Source: Pseudanabaena sp. M53BS1SP1A06MG (GTDB lineage Bacteria > Cyanobacteriota > Cyanobacteriia > Pseudanabaenales > Pseudanabaenaceae). Taken from it: DNA of 64,000 nt. The notes under the pieces were generated by a model. The model saw only the letters and a list, made by a program, of their open reading frames with translations, did not search any database and was not told where the DNA came from. A program made the position numbers and the translations under genes. This document shows positions 45,962 to 54,906 of the stretch, in pieces (positions within the stretch are counted from its first letter, which is position 1; the number at the start of each line of letters is the position of its first letter). The DNA is taken from positions 39,867-103,866 of the forward strand of contig JADBWH010000036.1 of the NCBI GenBank assembly GCA_020404105.1, given 5' to 3'.

Positions 45962-46102
45962 ATGACAAAACGTACCCTACGCGGTAGTGTCCGCAAAAAG
46001 AAACGCACCTCTGGATTTCGCGCCAGAATGGAATCCCCCACAGGTCGCCGCGTTATCAAAGCTCGCCGCAGCAGAGGCAGAGTTCGCTTGACAACCGTAT
46101 AA
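45962..46102 (+). CDS. rpmH: 50S ribosomal protein L34
   Basis: This 46-residue basic protein is [20 protein letters not shown] through [13 protein letters not shown] to VRLTTV. The length and pattern are those of bacterial L34. It is the first gene of the conserved rpmH-rnpA-(PH)-yidC-jag cluster, 58 bp before rnpA, and is too short to be found by length filters. Confidence 0.97.
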   Translation: MTKRTLRGSVRKKKRTSGFRARMESPTGRRVIKARRSRGRVRLTTV

Positions 46103-46160
46103 CTATTCGGATTTAATTCGCAAACCTATTCGTACTTAACCTGTACTTGTTAATTTTCTA

Positions 46161-46511
46161 GTGCTCCCCAATCAAAACCGTCTGCGACGGCGAGAGGAAT
46201 TCGCAAAGGTATATGCCAATGGCGATCGCTACAGAGGTACTTACCTAAATATGAGAATTCTTGTGGATAGTAAAGCTGAATTCACGAAGATAGGCATTGT
46301 TGTTAGCAAAAAAGTCAACAAGTTGGCGGTAAGCCGTAATCGATTTAAGCGACAACTTCGTGCAATTTTTCGACAACTTCTGTCACAATTAAAGAGTGGA
46401 TTACAAATTGTTGTAACAGTTATTGCTTCTCAAAGCAAACCAACCTACCAACAACTTTGGGATGATCTCTGGAATTTATTAGCAAAGGCGAAGGTTTTGC
46501 ATGGCAGTTAA
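46161..46511 (+). CDS. rnpA: Ribonuclease P protein component
   Basis: This 116-residue basic protein assists the RNase P RNA in tRNA 5' maturation. NRLRRREEFAKVY and the signature KKVNKLAVSRNRFKRQLRAIFR are typical. The start is GTG at 46161. It overlaps the following PH-domain gene by 11 bp, so translation is likely coupled. Position after rpmH is conserved in bacteria. Confidence 0.96.
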   Translation: MLPNQNRLRRREEFAKVYANGDRYRGTYLNMRILVDSKAEFTKIGIVVSKKVNKLAVSRNRFKRQLRAIFRQLLSQLKSGLQIVVTVIASQSKPTYQQLWDDLWNLLAKAKVLHGS

Positions 46512-46899
46512 TGAGGAAGTTTATTACGAAGGCGCACCTCACATCGGCGATCTAATTATTAGCTTGCTGATGAGTATTTTTGTGATCACAATTCCTTTTG
46601 GCATTGCGGCGATCGCAAGGGCTTTATGGGTACGTTATCGCATCACCAATCGACGCATTACTGTCACAGGCGGATGGAGAGGTCAAACTCGCACGGATGT
46701 TGTGTATGCAGAAATTGTCAAAATTGTCACGGTTCCTCGTGGTTTAGGCAGTTGGGGTGACATGGTACTGACCCTAAAAGATGGCTCCCGCCTTGAATTA
46801 AAGTCTTTACCAAAATTTCGTGAAACATACGAATATATCGAATCAAAGCTAAGTCTGAAAGCCCAAGACAGAAGCGGTGCGATCGGTAGCAAAGCCTAA
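46501..46899 (+). CDS. PH-domain membrane protein
   Basis: This 132-residue protein has a hydrophobic hairpin (ISLLMSIFVITIPFGIAAIARALWV) followed by a bacterial PH (YdbS/YdbT-like) domain: YRITNRRITVTGGWRGQTRTDVVY AEIVKIVTV, DMVLTLKDGSRLELKSLPK. It stands between rnpA (11-bp overlap) and yidC (100 bp), an arrangement found in cyanobacteria. Exact function is unknown; a role at the membrane with YidC is inferred from context. Confidence 0.85.
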   Translation: MAVNEEVYYEGAPHIGDLIISLLMSIFVITIPFGIAAIARALWVRYRITNRRITVTGGWRGQTRTDVVYAEIVKIVTVPRGLGSWGDMVLTLKDGSRLELKSLPKFRETYEYIESKLSLKAQDRSGAIGSKA

Positions 46900-46999
46900 A
46901 ATATTTCAGGATCGCCCTAGAAGCTCAGCTCTTGGGCGATCCTAATTTTAATAAGTGATCAATAATCATTTAGATGCAAACTCAACAGTAAAGTAGAAA

Positions 47000-48304
47000 A
47001 TGGATTTCGGTGTAGGTTTTCTTTCCAACAACATAATGTTGCCTTTCCTAGATTTTTTTTACGGCATCGTGCCGAGCTATGGATTGGCAATTATTGCATT
47101 GACGTTGGTTGTACGTTTTGCGTTGTTTCCCGTTAGCGCTAATCAGCTTCGCAGTATGCGTCGCATGAAAATCGCTAACCCCGTGATGCAACAAAGAATC
47201 AAAGAAGTGCAAGAGCGTTACAAAAGCGATCCTGCCAAACAGCAAGAGGAGCTAGCCAAAGTAAACTCGGCAAACTTCAAAGAATTTGGTAATCCTCTCT
47301 CGGGATGCCTACCTGCACTGGTGCAATTGCCAATTCTCTTTGCTTTGTTTGCCACTCTTAGAGGATCGCCCTTTGCAGACATTAACTATTCTTTAAACTT
47401 TCAGATCTCTCCTGCGGAAAATCAAGAGCAAATAATTCATCAGGCTTTCACTTCGCCTAGTCAAAATGTTTACTTTGCCGATCGCGTGCATTATCCAGTT
47501 CTTGCAACTGCGGTAAATGGTACAAATTTAGCGATCGGTGAGCAATCAAAAATTATTTTACAAACTGCTCAAGGACAAGATTTTAAAGCTTTAGCTGCTG
47601 AATACCCAGACGTAGAACTAACTCCTAAGTGGAAAGTGACCAAAGGGCAAGACCTAGTTGAGGTTTTAGATGATGGAACTGTAGTTGCGAAGCAATCTGG
47701 TGAAGTCACGGTTCAAGCAACTGTTCCCGGATTAGCATCTAACAAAGGTTTTCTCTTTATCAAGGCTCTTGGTAAAACTGGTGTAACCAATGCAGATGGC
47801 AGCATTAACTGGGATATCGTCATCATGGTATTAGGCTTTGGGATTAGCCTTTATGCTAACCAAGCAATTTCCAGTGGATCTACTCCCAAAAATGACAGTC
47901 CATCTCCAGAGACTGCTCAGCAAGACACGATGAATAAACTCACACCAATTATTTTCTCTGGTATGTTTTTGTTCTTCCCTTTGCCATCGGGAGTAATGCT
48001 CTATATGTTGATTGCCAATATTTTTCAGACATTACAAGCATTTATCGTCGCTAAAGAACCATTACCAGAAAATCTCCAAAAGCTAGTTACTGTTTCGGCA
48101 AATGCTGCTCCTGCTAGCAAGGCAAAGACTGAACCAAAATCAATTACACCTAGCAAGTCAGAATCTAGCAAGATCTCCTTTGATGCTAAAGCTAAAAAAG
48201 CAACTGTAGTTGACGACAAAGACAAAGATGGTAAGACTCCGACTAAATCAGCTTTACCCTTTGAGCCTAATTCCAACTCTTCTAAGAAAAAGAAAAAGAG
48301 CTAA
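47000..48304 (+). CDS. yidC: Membrane protein insertase YidC/Oxa1
   Basis: This insertase helps membrane proteins fold into plasma and thylakoid membranes, alone or with SecYEG. It starts with MDFGVGFLSNNIMLPFLDFF, followed by the Oxa1 core (YGLAIIALTLVVRFALFPVS, FGNPLSGCLPALVQLPILFALF). An insertion of about 120 residues follows (TSPSQNVYFADRV to FLFIKALG), as in cyanobacterial YidC, and the last two helices are near residues 275-360. The Lys/Ser-rich C-terminal tail is probably ribosome-facing. It belongs to the rpmH cluster. Confidence 0.95.
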   Translation: MDFGVGFLSNNIMLPFLDFFYGIVPSYGLAIIALTLVVRFALFPVSANQLRSMRRMKIANPVMQQRIKEVQERYKSDPAKQQEELAKVNSANFKEFGNPLSGCLPALVQLPILFALFATLRGSPFADINYSLNFQISPAENQEQIIHQAFTSPSQNVYFADRVHYPVLATAVNGTNLAIGEQSKIILQTAQGQDFKALAAEYPDVELTPKWKVTKGQDLVEVLDDGTVVAKQSGEVTVQATVPGLASNKGFLFIKALGKTGVTNADGSINWDIVIMVLGFGISLYANQAISSGSTPKNDSPSPETAQQDTMNKLTPIIFSGMFLFFPLPSGVMLYMLIANIFQTLQAFIVAKEPLPENLQKLVTVSANAAPASKAKTEPKSITPSKSESSKISFDAKAKKATVVDDKDKDGKTPTKSALPFEPNSNSSKKKKKS

Positions 48305-48337
48305 ATTAGACCAAAATCTTCACTAAATAAGGTTAAA

Positions 48338-48377
48338 GCACTATAAGCGGCACTTTGTGTCGCTTATAGTGCTTTTA
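48338..48377 (+). terminator. Hairpin after yidC
   Basis: AAAGCACTATAAGCG and CGCTTATAGTGCTTTT form a 15-bp stem followed by a short T/A run, a plausible terminator or attenuator between yidC and jag. Confidence 0.65.
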
Positions 48378-48490
48378 AAGCAATTGTTTTCGCCGAATAT
48401 AGGGAAACAAACCATTACTACAGTAGACTGATAATTATTTCTTGGTCAAAGGCAAAGAAATAATTCTATACCTCGATTTCTTAAAAAGCT

Positions 48491-48581
48491 AGGAATTACG
48501 CAAACCGAACGAATTTATTAGGCTTGAGGTAGATGTGGTGCGGGCGAAGCCCGCGCCACATCTACCCAATGCGTAAGTCCT
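48491..48581. mobile_element. Family B miniature element (91 bp), copy 2
   Basis: It has the same length as the copy at 17668, with ends AGGAATTACGCA and TGCGTAAGTCCT (one mismatch between them) and the same interior palindrome. It lies between yidC and jag in an otherwise conserved operon. Confidence 0.8.
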
Positions 48582-48630
48582 AAAAGCGCTATAAATATCT
48601 GGTAAAACATTGATTAGGTAACTATTGTTT

Positions 48631-49152
48631 ATGGAAGATTCTTTCACAAGTGCAAATTGGCTGCAGGATCTTTTAGGCTTAATGGGGTATACAACTTCAG
48701 TAAATACTAGTCTTATGGAAGGATCTCCAAACGTTGCTAGTAATTCTCAAAATTATTGGCTAGAAATAAGTACTGAGGGTTTGCAAGAGCAGCAAATTCA
48801 AGGATTAGTAGGTCAAGATGGTGTGGTAATTGATTCTCTGCAATATTTAGCAAATACTATCCTCAATAACCATATCCCATCCGATACAAACCAATCAGAA
48901 AACCTTCGTCAAAACCATAATTTCTACACTGTTGAATTAAATGGTTATCGCTCTAAGCATTTAGCCAGTTTGCATGAATTAGCAGAAAATGCTGTGCAAA
49001 AAGTGCGTGAGACCCGAGCTGAACTGGCTCTGAAACATCTTTCATCTGCTGATCGCCGATACATTCATCAGCTTTTAGAAAGTTTTCCTGATATCGAAAC
49101 CTATAGTCAGGGTAAAGAGCCAAATCGTCACTTAATTGTTAAATTGGTTTAG
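48631..49152 (+). CDS. jag: Jag/KhpB family RNA-binding protein
   Basis: This 173-residue protein (ATG at 48631; a TTG two codons earlier is less likely) has a KH-like domain (about 1-75, QIQGLVGQDGVVIDSLQYLA) and an R3H domain (about 105-170, ETRAELALKHLSSADRRYIH). There is no separate Jag-N domain visible beyond the first residues. Jag/KhpB proteins bind RNA and affect cell-wall synthesis and division in firmicutes; the role in cyanobacteria is unclear. It follows yidC in the conserved rpmH cluster. Confidence 0.88.
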   Translation: MEDSFTSANWLQDLLGLMGYTTSVNTSLMEGSPNVASNSQNYWLEISTEGLQEQQIQGLVGQDGVVIDSLQYLANTILNNHIPSDTNQSENLRQNHNFYTVELNGYRSKHLASLHELAENAVQKVRETRAELALKHLSSADRRYIHQLLESFPDIETYSQGKEPNRHLIVKLV

Positions 49153-49157
49153 AGTTA

Positions 49158-49658
49158 ATGGAAAAGCTATACATCCCCCAAATTGCCAGAGCCGTTGAAG
49201 CAACTGAGTCTTTTGAGTTTAAGGAATTTATCAAAGGGTTGGAAACACTTACCCCTGTTCAAGGATTTATCTCTGTGCATCATGTTGGTTCATTTTTAGA
49301 AGTCATCGCGAAGGCTTCGACAATTATTACTTTGACCTGCGATCGCACCTTGGTGCAGTTTAACTATCGCTTGGCGATCGATACTTCCGAAACGATTTGG
49401 TTAGCAGAACCATTACTCGAAAGTGAGTATCCTACGGAGAGAGAGGTGGACGCTGGGGATTTAGTCGAGTCTTTGTCTCCTAATGGCTATTTCGATCCTG
49501 AGGAATGGCTTTATGAACAATTAACTTTAGCGATTCCCTATCCGAAAATTGCGCCTGATGCGCCTGCTTTGGACTTAAGTGATTCCCATCCTAGTAATAT
49601 AGAAAATTCTATAGACAAGCGCTGGGCGGCTCTTAGTTCATTACAGCTATCTGAATAA
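49158..49658 (+). CDS. YceD family protein (DUF177)
   Basis: This 166-residue protein starts MEKLYIPQIARAVEATESFE, with LTCDRTLVQFNYRLAID, the conserved Cys/strand motif of DUF177. YceD homologues are linked to 23S rRNA or 50S assembly in plants and bacteria; in many bacteria yceD precedes rpmF, but here it closes the rpmH-yidC-jag cluster, 5 bp after jag. No rpmF follows. It ends in a strong terminator. Confidence 0.85.
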   Translation: MEKLYIPQIARAVEATESFEFKEFIKGLETLTPVQGFISVHHVGSFLEVIAKASTIITLTCDRTLVQFNYRLAIDTSETIWLAEPLLESEYPTEREVDAGDLVESLSPNGYFDPEEWLYEQLTLAIPYPKIAPDAPALDLSDSHPSNIENSIDKRWAALSSLQLSE

Positions 49659-49673
49659 GAACAAAGTCATTTT

Positions 49674-49722
49674 TATGTAAAGACAAAAAGCCTCGCAATG
49701 CGAGGCTTTTTGTCTTTACATA
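49674..49722. terminator. Bidirectional terminator, yceD / TPR gene
   Basis: A perfect 24-bp inverted repeat (49674-49697 and 49699-49722) with a single-base centre, containing A and T tracts. It lies between convergent genes. Confidence 0.85.
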
Positions 49723-49733
49723 AAGAGTTGGCT

Positions 49734-51269
49734 TTAACTAGCGCAAGTAAACAACTTACCTAGTTGTTCCTGTTCTTTGGGATTTTCGATTTCTTTGGCA
49801 ATTTCTTTAGCTTTATCGCGCTGACCGATCGCCCAATAGGCACTACTAATATCCGAGAAAGCTCGTGAGCGAATATTCGGATCGGGGGCAGTTTTAGTGA
49901 GAGCAAAGCTATCTTGCAAAATGGGCTCTACTTGGTCAATTAAGCCAAATTCGCCATAGTTACTTGCCATAATGTTGAGAGCAAGGAGACGTTGTGCGGG
50001 TTGAGTCAATTTTTTGGCTAAGCTTGATGCCTTGCCCCAAACTTGTTTTGCTTCCTCAGTCTTATTGAGTGATTGGTATTGACGACCGACCTCAATTAGT
50101 AAATTAAAGCCATCAATGGAAGGGGGAAATGCATCCAATCCTTCAAGGCTTTGAGCTAGTAATTTGATCGCTTCATCGGTCTTCTTGTCTTTGGCATAGG
50201 CAATCGCCACATTAGCAATACCAATATTTTTCTCCATTGATTTTGCGTCAAGATTGGCAATGACTTCTAAAGCCTTGTCATACTGCTTACCCACTAAATA
50301 TTGGCTAGCTACGAGAAATAAAGATCGTGTTTTCAAAATTTCGGCATTAGCGGTCTCTGTTTGTTCGACAACTTGTGGATCAGGAGGAGCAGCATTTTCT
50401 TCTGAAGAATCCTCCTTTTTGACATCCTTAGTCGCTGTTTTGGGCAATGACTTCTTCGCGGATTTGGCATTTTTTGCTGCATCTTTGGCGGCAGCGATCG
50501 CAGTATCACGGATGGCATCAAACTCTTGGAAAACCTTAGATAAAGAGGCAATAGCCTGAGCATGATTGCCCGCTTGAGCATAGCTACCTGCGATCTCCAC
50601 CTGTGCTCTATTTTTGATATTCCGATTTTCAATCATCAATAGTAACTGAGTAGCTTCAGAGATTGCAGACTCGGATTTAAAGTCATCTCCTAGCTCAGTA
50701 TATACATTAGAGATCGCTGCAAAAGCTCGTGATCGGGCGTAGGGATCAATGACTTCAGGTGTTGCTTTAATCGTGGTATCCAGTAAATTTTGAGCTTTTT
50801 CCTTCTTCCCAGCTTCACCATAGGCTTGGGCAATTTTAATATATGCAAAAACTCTATCTACAGGATCAGGCAAATCTTTAGCGATCTTTAGAGTGTTATC
50901 GAGTGTGTCTGCGGCTAGTTTTAGATCCGAAGCTTTAGTTAATCGACCTGCGGTATCTAATAGGGCAAAAGCTTTTAGAGAGGGATTAACAATATCCTGA
51001 GCAGTAGCAATACTCTTTTCTAAAACTTTTTTTGCCCGATCAGGACTTTGGAATTCTAGATATTGACCTGCGATTTCAGTATAGGCTGCGACCTTAGCTT
51101 CAGGGGATGTCCCTGCATCTGCTAGAGATACATAGCATTGTAGGGGAATGCCCTGAAATTTTGGATCTCCTGTCTTCTTAGGAGTAGATGCCCACACTGT
51201 GCCAGTTGTTGTTAAATTGATTAGCACGGCTAAACAACCCGCCAGAAGCCTAATCCATATTTTTCGCAT
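49734..51269 (-). CDS. Exported TPR-like repeat protein
   Basis: This 511-residue protein starts at the ATG at 51269: MRKIWIRLLAGCLAVLINLT...VWA is a signal peptide. The frame extends 45 codons up (to 51404) without pattern. The mature part is made of about 12 helical repeats of the TPR/HAT type (ARSRAFAAISNVYTELGD, IAQAYGEAGKKEKAQNLLD), interrupted near residues 290-335 by a Lys/Ala/Glu-rich segment. Likely a periplasmic scaffold. Partners are unknown; it is transcribed alone toward the shared terminator. Confidence 0.8.
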   Translation of the reverse strand: MRKIWIRLLAGCLAVLINLTTTGTVWASTPKKTGDPKFQGIPLQCYVSLADAGTSPEAKVAAYTEIAGQYLEFQSPDRAKKVLEKSIATAQDIVNPSLKAFALLDTAGRLTKASDLKLAADTLDNTLKIAKDLPDPVDRVFAYIKIAQAYGEAGKKEKAQNLLDTTIKATPEVIDPYARSRAFAAISNVYTELGDDFKSESAISEATQLLLMIENRNIKNRAQVEIAGSYAQAGNHAQAIASLSKVFQEFDAIRDTAIAAAKDAAKNAKSAKKSLPKTATKDVKKEDSSEENAAPPDPQVVEQTETANAEILKTRSLFLVASQYLVGKQYDKALEVIANLDAKSMEKNIGIANVAIAYAKDKKTDEAIKLLAQSLEGLDAFPPSIDGFNLLIEVGRQYQSLNKTEEAKQVWGKASSLAKKLTQPAQRLLALNIMASNYGEFGLIDQVEPILQDSFALTKTAPDPNIRSRAFSDISSAYWAIGQRDKAKEIAKEIENPKEQEQLGKLFTCAS

Positions 51270-51511
51270 AATTAACTCTGTCCTTGCGTGGATCATTGAT
51301 TTTAATGTCCTTAGGATTTTACCCAATCCATTCACGATCACACCAAAGTCATTATCAAAGTTACTGATTTGATCGGTATTGCAGTTTTCATTGTAAAGGC
51401 TCAATGTAAAATCCCAATTTATAGAGATTGGCGAAGCTGACCTATAAAAATCAGTTTTTTATTCCGAAAGATAGAAAATATAAAGAAAGATTGCAACGAC
51501 CCTTAACACCT

Positions 51512-51529
51512 GTTACACTTCGTAACATA
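51512..51529 (+). promoter_or_regulatory. Probable HLR1 element (RpaB site) upstream of hli
   Basis: GTTACACT-TC-GTAACATA matches the HLR1 consensus (two G/T-TTACA-W-W octamers separated by two bases) at 14 of 16 positions. It lies 30 bp before the hli start codon. HLR1 is the binding site of RpaB, which controls high-light genes in cyanobacteria. Confidence 0.6.
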
Positions 51530-51558
51530 AAGCAATAAATTTATTAGGTAAATTAATC

Positions 51559-51711
51559 ATGTCTGATGAAAACCGTAATGCATGGAGTTTTGGATTTAAT
51601 ACTGGGGCTGAAAATTGGAATGGACGTTTAGCCATGATTGGTTTTGTATCTGCACTAGCGATCGAATTAATTAGTGGTCAAGGTGTATTACACTTTTTTG
51701 GCATTATTTAA
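51559..51711 (+). CDS. hli: High-light-inducible one-helix protein (HLIP)
   Basis: This 50-residue thylakoid protein, [20 protein letters not shown] then [16 protein letters not shown], has the chlorophyll-binding ExxNxR motif (ENWNGR) of the CAB/ELIP/HLIP family and one transmembrane helix. HLIPs bind chlorophyll and carotenoid and protect photosystems and chlorophyll biosynthesis under high light. The start is ATG and a putative HLR1 site lies 30 bp upstream. It is too short for length filters. It is followed by a 25-bp palindromic terminator. Confidence 0.95.
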   Translation: MSDENRNAWSFGFNTGAENWNGRLAMIGFVSALAIELISGQGVLHFFGII

Positions 51712-51764
51712 TTCACACAAAAAAAAGAGGCTGTGCAAAGCACAGCCTCTTTTTTTTGTGTGAA
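51712..51764. terminator. Bidirectional terminator, hli / rpsF
   Basis: A perfect 25-bp inverted repeat (51712-51736 and 51740-51764, AAA loop) with eight-A and eight-T tracts. It begins next to the hli stop codon and ends 4 bp before the rpsF stop on the other strand. Confidence 0.92.
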
Positions 51765-51768
51765 TATC

Positions 51769-52137
51769 TTATTCAACCGCAGCTACTTCTTCTACAGGAG
51801 CTTCCGCATCAGGAATCGCATCAATGCTATCTTCAGCAGTTTCTGGCTCGAGCTTAATCGTGAGATAACGGATTACATCATCACCAAGGCGAAATGTTCT
51901 TTCTAGAGTTTCTATAGTTTTAGGAGTTGCAGAGTAATTAACTTGAATATAAATACCCTCACGATGTCCCTTAATGTCGTAGGCTAATCTACGTCTACCA
52001 CGATGTTGAATGGTAATGTCTTCTGCTTCTTGTTGAACTAAGAAGTCTTGGTATTTGGCAATCGCGGCATCAGCATCCTGATCGGGAAGATCAGGACGCA
52101 GGATATACATAGTTTCGTACAAACGCTTGACAGTCAT
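51769..52137 (-). CDS. rpsF: 30S ribosomal protein S6
   Basis: This 122-residue protein of the S6 fold reads [20 protein letters not shown] and [20 protein letters not shown] and binds the central domain of 16S rRNA with S18. It has an acidic C-terminal tail ([20 protein letters not shown]). The ATG is at 52137. Unlike many bacteria, rpsR and rplI are not adjacent. It is transcribed toward the hli terminator. Confidence 0.96.
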   Translation of the reverse strand: MTVKRLYETMYILRPDLPDQDADAAIAKYQDFLVQQEAEDITIQHRGRRRLAYDIKGHREGIYIQVNYSATPKTIETLERTFRLGDDVIRYLTIKLEPETAEDSIDAIPDAEAPVEEVAAVE

Positions 52138-52459
52138 TTAGTTATTTCCTTACGGGCAAGTAAATCGGCTTCTATTAACTTAGATACTAGAAGCAAGGAT
52201 TTACTATTGTATCGTGTTAAGTCAACTACAGCACCTTCATCTTCAGTAAAAAAAACATTGTCGTTAAATATACTGTTTAATAATACTTTTAAGAAAATAT
52301 CTCCCATTTAGTATTAATTTAAAGTGTAGGATAGGCTATGCTTTGGCGTCCTAATTCTTGATATATTTAATATAAATTTTATCTGGCGATCCTATAATTA
52401 AAATATAAACATTGTTAGACGCAGCTTACCCCAATTACGAGCTAGATACAGTGAATATC
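52138..52459. other. Divergent intergenic region
   Basis: This 322-bp gap between rpsF and the receiver-kinase gene is AT-rich. Promoters for both are expected. I see no repeat or RNA gene. Confidence 0.45.
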
Positions 52460-53575
52460 ATGACCGTACAGACTAATACAACTGCAAATGTCTTAATTGT
52501 GGAAGATGAACTTGTTACCGCAAATGCACTTTCGGATGTTTTATCTGACTTAGGTTATAGAGTTTTAGAAATAGTTGACAGTAGTAATGATGCGATCGCC
52601 GCCATCCGTCGCCAAGTCCCAGACATTATTTTGATGGATATTAAATTAAGAGGCGCTGAAAGTGGTGTTACTGCGGTTAATGCAATCAATAAGATTGCAT
52701 CGATCCCTGTCATCTATCTCACAGCCTTTAGCGATCCCGAAATTTTCGATCAAGTAATTTCGACTTCACCTTACGGATATCTCACTAAGCCTCTTCGATA
52801 TGCTGAAGTAAACATGGCAATTATGCTTGCCCTCAAAAAACATCACGAGGATAAACTTCTCCAAGAAGCTTTAGATAAAGAAAAGGAACTACATTCCTTA
52901 AAAAATCGTTTACTGGCAATGGCATCCCATGAATTTTCGACACCGATGTCAGTAATTAGGTTATTAATTTGGAAATTACAGAACTTTGAAGAACAATTAA
53001 CTAAGGAAAGTAGAGCAAAGAACCTGTCAGCTATTCAATCAGCGATTAAAGACATTAACTGGTTGCTGGAAGAAATCAAATTGATCTCTTGTTCAGAGTC
53101 GGGCAAATTTCCATTTCATCCTGAAAATGTGAATGTTAAGGCTTATTGCCAGCAATTAGTTGAAAGTTTTGTGACAGAAGATCAAAACCGCAAATGTCGT
53201 CTTAAATTTCAAAGCCATGGCAAATTTCATAAACTTAAAGTTGATAAGAGATTGCTATGGCATATAGTAATGAATTTAGTCTCTAATGCAATTAAATATT
53301 CCTATGAAGGTGGCACTGTTGATGTAGATTTAACCTGTGAATCGCAGAAGTTGATTTTAAGTATCACTGATCATGGTATTGGTATACCTGAAGAATATTT
53401 AAACAGTTTATTCTTGCCATTTTTAAGAGCTGAAAATGTTGGTAGAGTTAATGGTTTAGGTATGGGTTTATATATAGCTAAGCAAGCTGTAGATGCCCAT
53501 AGCGGCAAGATTGCAGTAGAAAGTGAGGTCAACATTGGGACAAAGTTTACAGTTGTTTTGCCTTCAGCAAATTAA
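52460..53575 (+). CDS. Receiver-histidine kinase hybrid
   Basis: The ATG at 52460 (MTVQTNTTANVLIVEDELVT) begins a receiver domain (about 10-125; Asp in ILMDIKLRG, Lys in LTKPL), then a coiled coil and a HisKA domain with H-box MASHEFSTPMSV (about residue 160), and a HATPase_c domain with N-box NLVSNAIKYS, G1 DHGIGIP and G2 GLGMGLYIAKQ. The frame extends 16 codons further up without pattern. The N-terminal receiver is likely phosphorylated by another kinase to control this one. No output regulator is adjacent. Confidence 0.9.
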   Translation: MTVQTNTTANVLIVEDELVTANALSDVLSDLGYRVLEIVDSSNDAIAAIRRQVPDIILMDIKLRGAESGVTAVNAINKIASIPVIYLTAFSDPEIFDQVISTSPYGYLTKPLRYAEVNMAIMLALKKHHEDKLLQEALDKEKELHSLKNRLLAMASHEFSTPMSVIRLLIWKLQNFEEQLTKESRAKNLSAIQSAIKDINWLLEEIKLISCSESGKFPFHPENVNVKAYCQQLVESFVTEDQNRKCRLKFQSHGKFHKLKVDKRLLWHIVMNLVSNAIKYSYEGGTVDVDLTCESQKLILSITDHGIGIPEEYLNSLFLPFLRAENVGRVNGLGMGLYIAKQAVDAHSGKIAVESEVNIGTKFTVVLPSAN

Positions 53576-53578
53576 TAA

Positions 53579-53694
53579 TTACAACTCTTTGAGACTTTAA
53601 TTATTTAATTATTACAGAAGAATTTTTATAGCGTCACTTCATAATTCCTTCCAAAAATCTTCTGGATTTTAAGTTAGGGCAAAGCGATGCAATA
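53579..53694. repeat. Family A remnant
   Basis: CAGAAGAATTTTTATAGCG and CCAAAAATCTTCTGGATTTTAAG resemble the family A centre and right end; the element is degraded. Confidence 0.45.
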
Positions 53695-53781
53695 CAGATA
53701 AATTTTAAAAATGAGGTTTTTTATTACTTACAAAAATTTATTTTAGGTGTTATCACATACAAAGTACTGTATTTATAGTTA

Positions 53782-54906
53782 ATGATAGAAAATGTAGATA
53801 GAAAAGATATTACATCTGTTCATGATTGCTGGATGCAAAGATGTATTGATTTGGCAAAACAAGGTCGCGGACAGACTGCGCCTAACCCTCTTGTGGGGAG
53901 TGTGATTATCAAAAATGGGCAGGTCTTAGGCGAAGGTTTTCATCCTAAAGCAGGAGAACCTCATGCTGAAGTATTTGCGATTCGAGCTGCCCAGCAAACA
54001 GGTGCAGATTTAAGCGATGCCACGTTGTATGTCAATCTTGAGCCTTGCAATCACTACGGACGGACACCTCCCTGTTCTGAAGCAATTATTCAAGCAGGAA
54101 TTGGTAAGGTGGTGGTTGGTGCGATCGATGTTGATCCGAGGGTTGCAGGTACGGGATGCGATCGCCTTAGAGCCGCAGGCATTCAAGTCACTACTGGCAT
54201 TCTGGAGCAGCAATGTCTAGAACTAAATGAGGCTTTTTTTTATCGGGTAAAAACGAATTTGCCCTTGGGAATTTTTAAATATGCTATGACCCTCGATGGT
54301 AAGATTGCCACAATTTCTGGGCACAGCTATTGGATTACGGGGCAAGAATCACGACAGTTCGTCCGCGATCTGCGTTTGGGTTGTGATGCGATTATTACAG
54401 GTGGAAATACGGTGAGACTGGATAATCCAAACTTAACCACGCATGGATTGAGCAAGCATTGTCCTTTGCGTGTAGTCGTTACTAAGAGCTTTAATCTTCC
54501 TGAAGAAGCCAATTTATGGAATGTCACAGATGCTGAGAAAACGCTTGTGATGACTTTGCCACATCAAAATACTCAACTGAAGCAAAAACTCAGTGATCGC
54601 CATGTGGAAATTCTCGAACTAGAAGATCTATCTCCACAAATTGTGATGCAAGAACTAGCGAGTCGCGGATTTAATCAAGTTTTATGGGAATGTGGAGGCA
54701 AGCTGGGAGCGTTGGCAATTAAAGCGCAGATGGTACAAAAGATCTATGCTTTTATCGCTCCTAAATTGATTGGTGGTTTTATGGCTCCTAGTCCCATTGA
54801 CGATTTGGGATTCAACCTGATGACTGAGGCTATTCAACTCAACCAACCCCAATTACAGCAAATCGGTACAGACTTTTTGATTATTGGGAATCTATATAGG
54901 CTATGA
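53782..54906 (+). CDS. ribD: Bifunctional riboflavin biosynthesis protein RibD
   Basis: This 374-residue enzyme deaminates and then reduces the pyrimidine intermediate in riboflavin synthesis. The zinc/deaminase motif HAEVFAIRAA and PCNHYGRTPPCSEAI are near residues 55 and 90. The reductase domain (about 150-370) begins LGIFKYAMTLDGKIATISGH. Start is ATG. The stop overlaps the queE start (ATGA), so ribD, queE and queC form one operon joining two pathways that start from GTP. Confidence 0.95.
   Translation: MIENVDRKDITSVHDCWMQRCIDLAKQGRGQTAPNPLVGSVIIKNGQVLGEGFHPKAGEPHAEVFAIRAAQQTGADLSDATLYVNLEPCNHYGRTPPCSEAIIQAGIGKVVVGAIDVDPRVAGTGCDRLRAAGIQVTTGILEQQCLELNEAFFYRVKTNLPLGIFKYAMTLDGKIATISGHSYWITGQESRQFVRDLRLGCDAIITGGNTVRLDNPNLTTHGLSKHCPLRVVVTKSFNLPEEANLWNVTDAEKTLVMTLPHQNTQLKQKLSDRHVEILELEDLSPQIVMQELASRGFNQVLWECGGKLGALAIKAQMVQKIYAFIAPKLIGGFMAPSPIDDLGFNLMTEAIQLNQPQLQQIGTDFLIIGNLYRL

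Larger units (their letters stand above)
48305..48630. other. Gap in the rpmH cluster with a miniature element
   Basis: The 326-bp space between yidC and jag contains a hairpin near 48338-48365 (AAAGCACTATAAGCGGC, mirrored GCTTATAGTGCTTT) and the family B element (48491-48581). In related genomes this spacing is usually short, so the repeats probably enlarged it. Confidence 0.6.
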
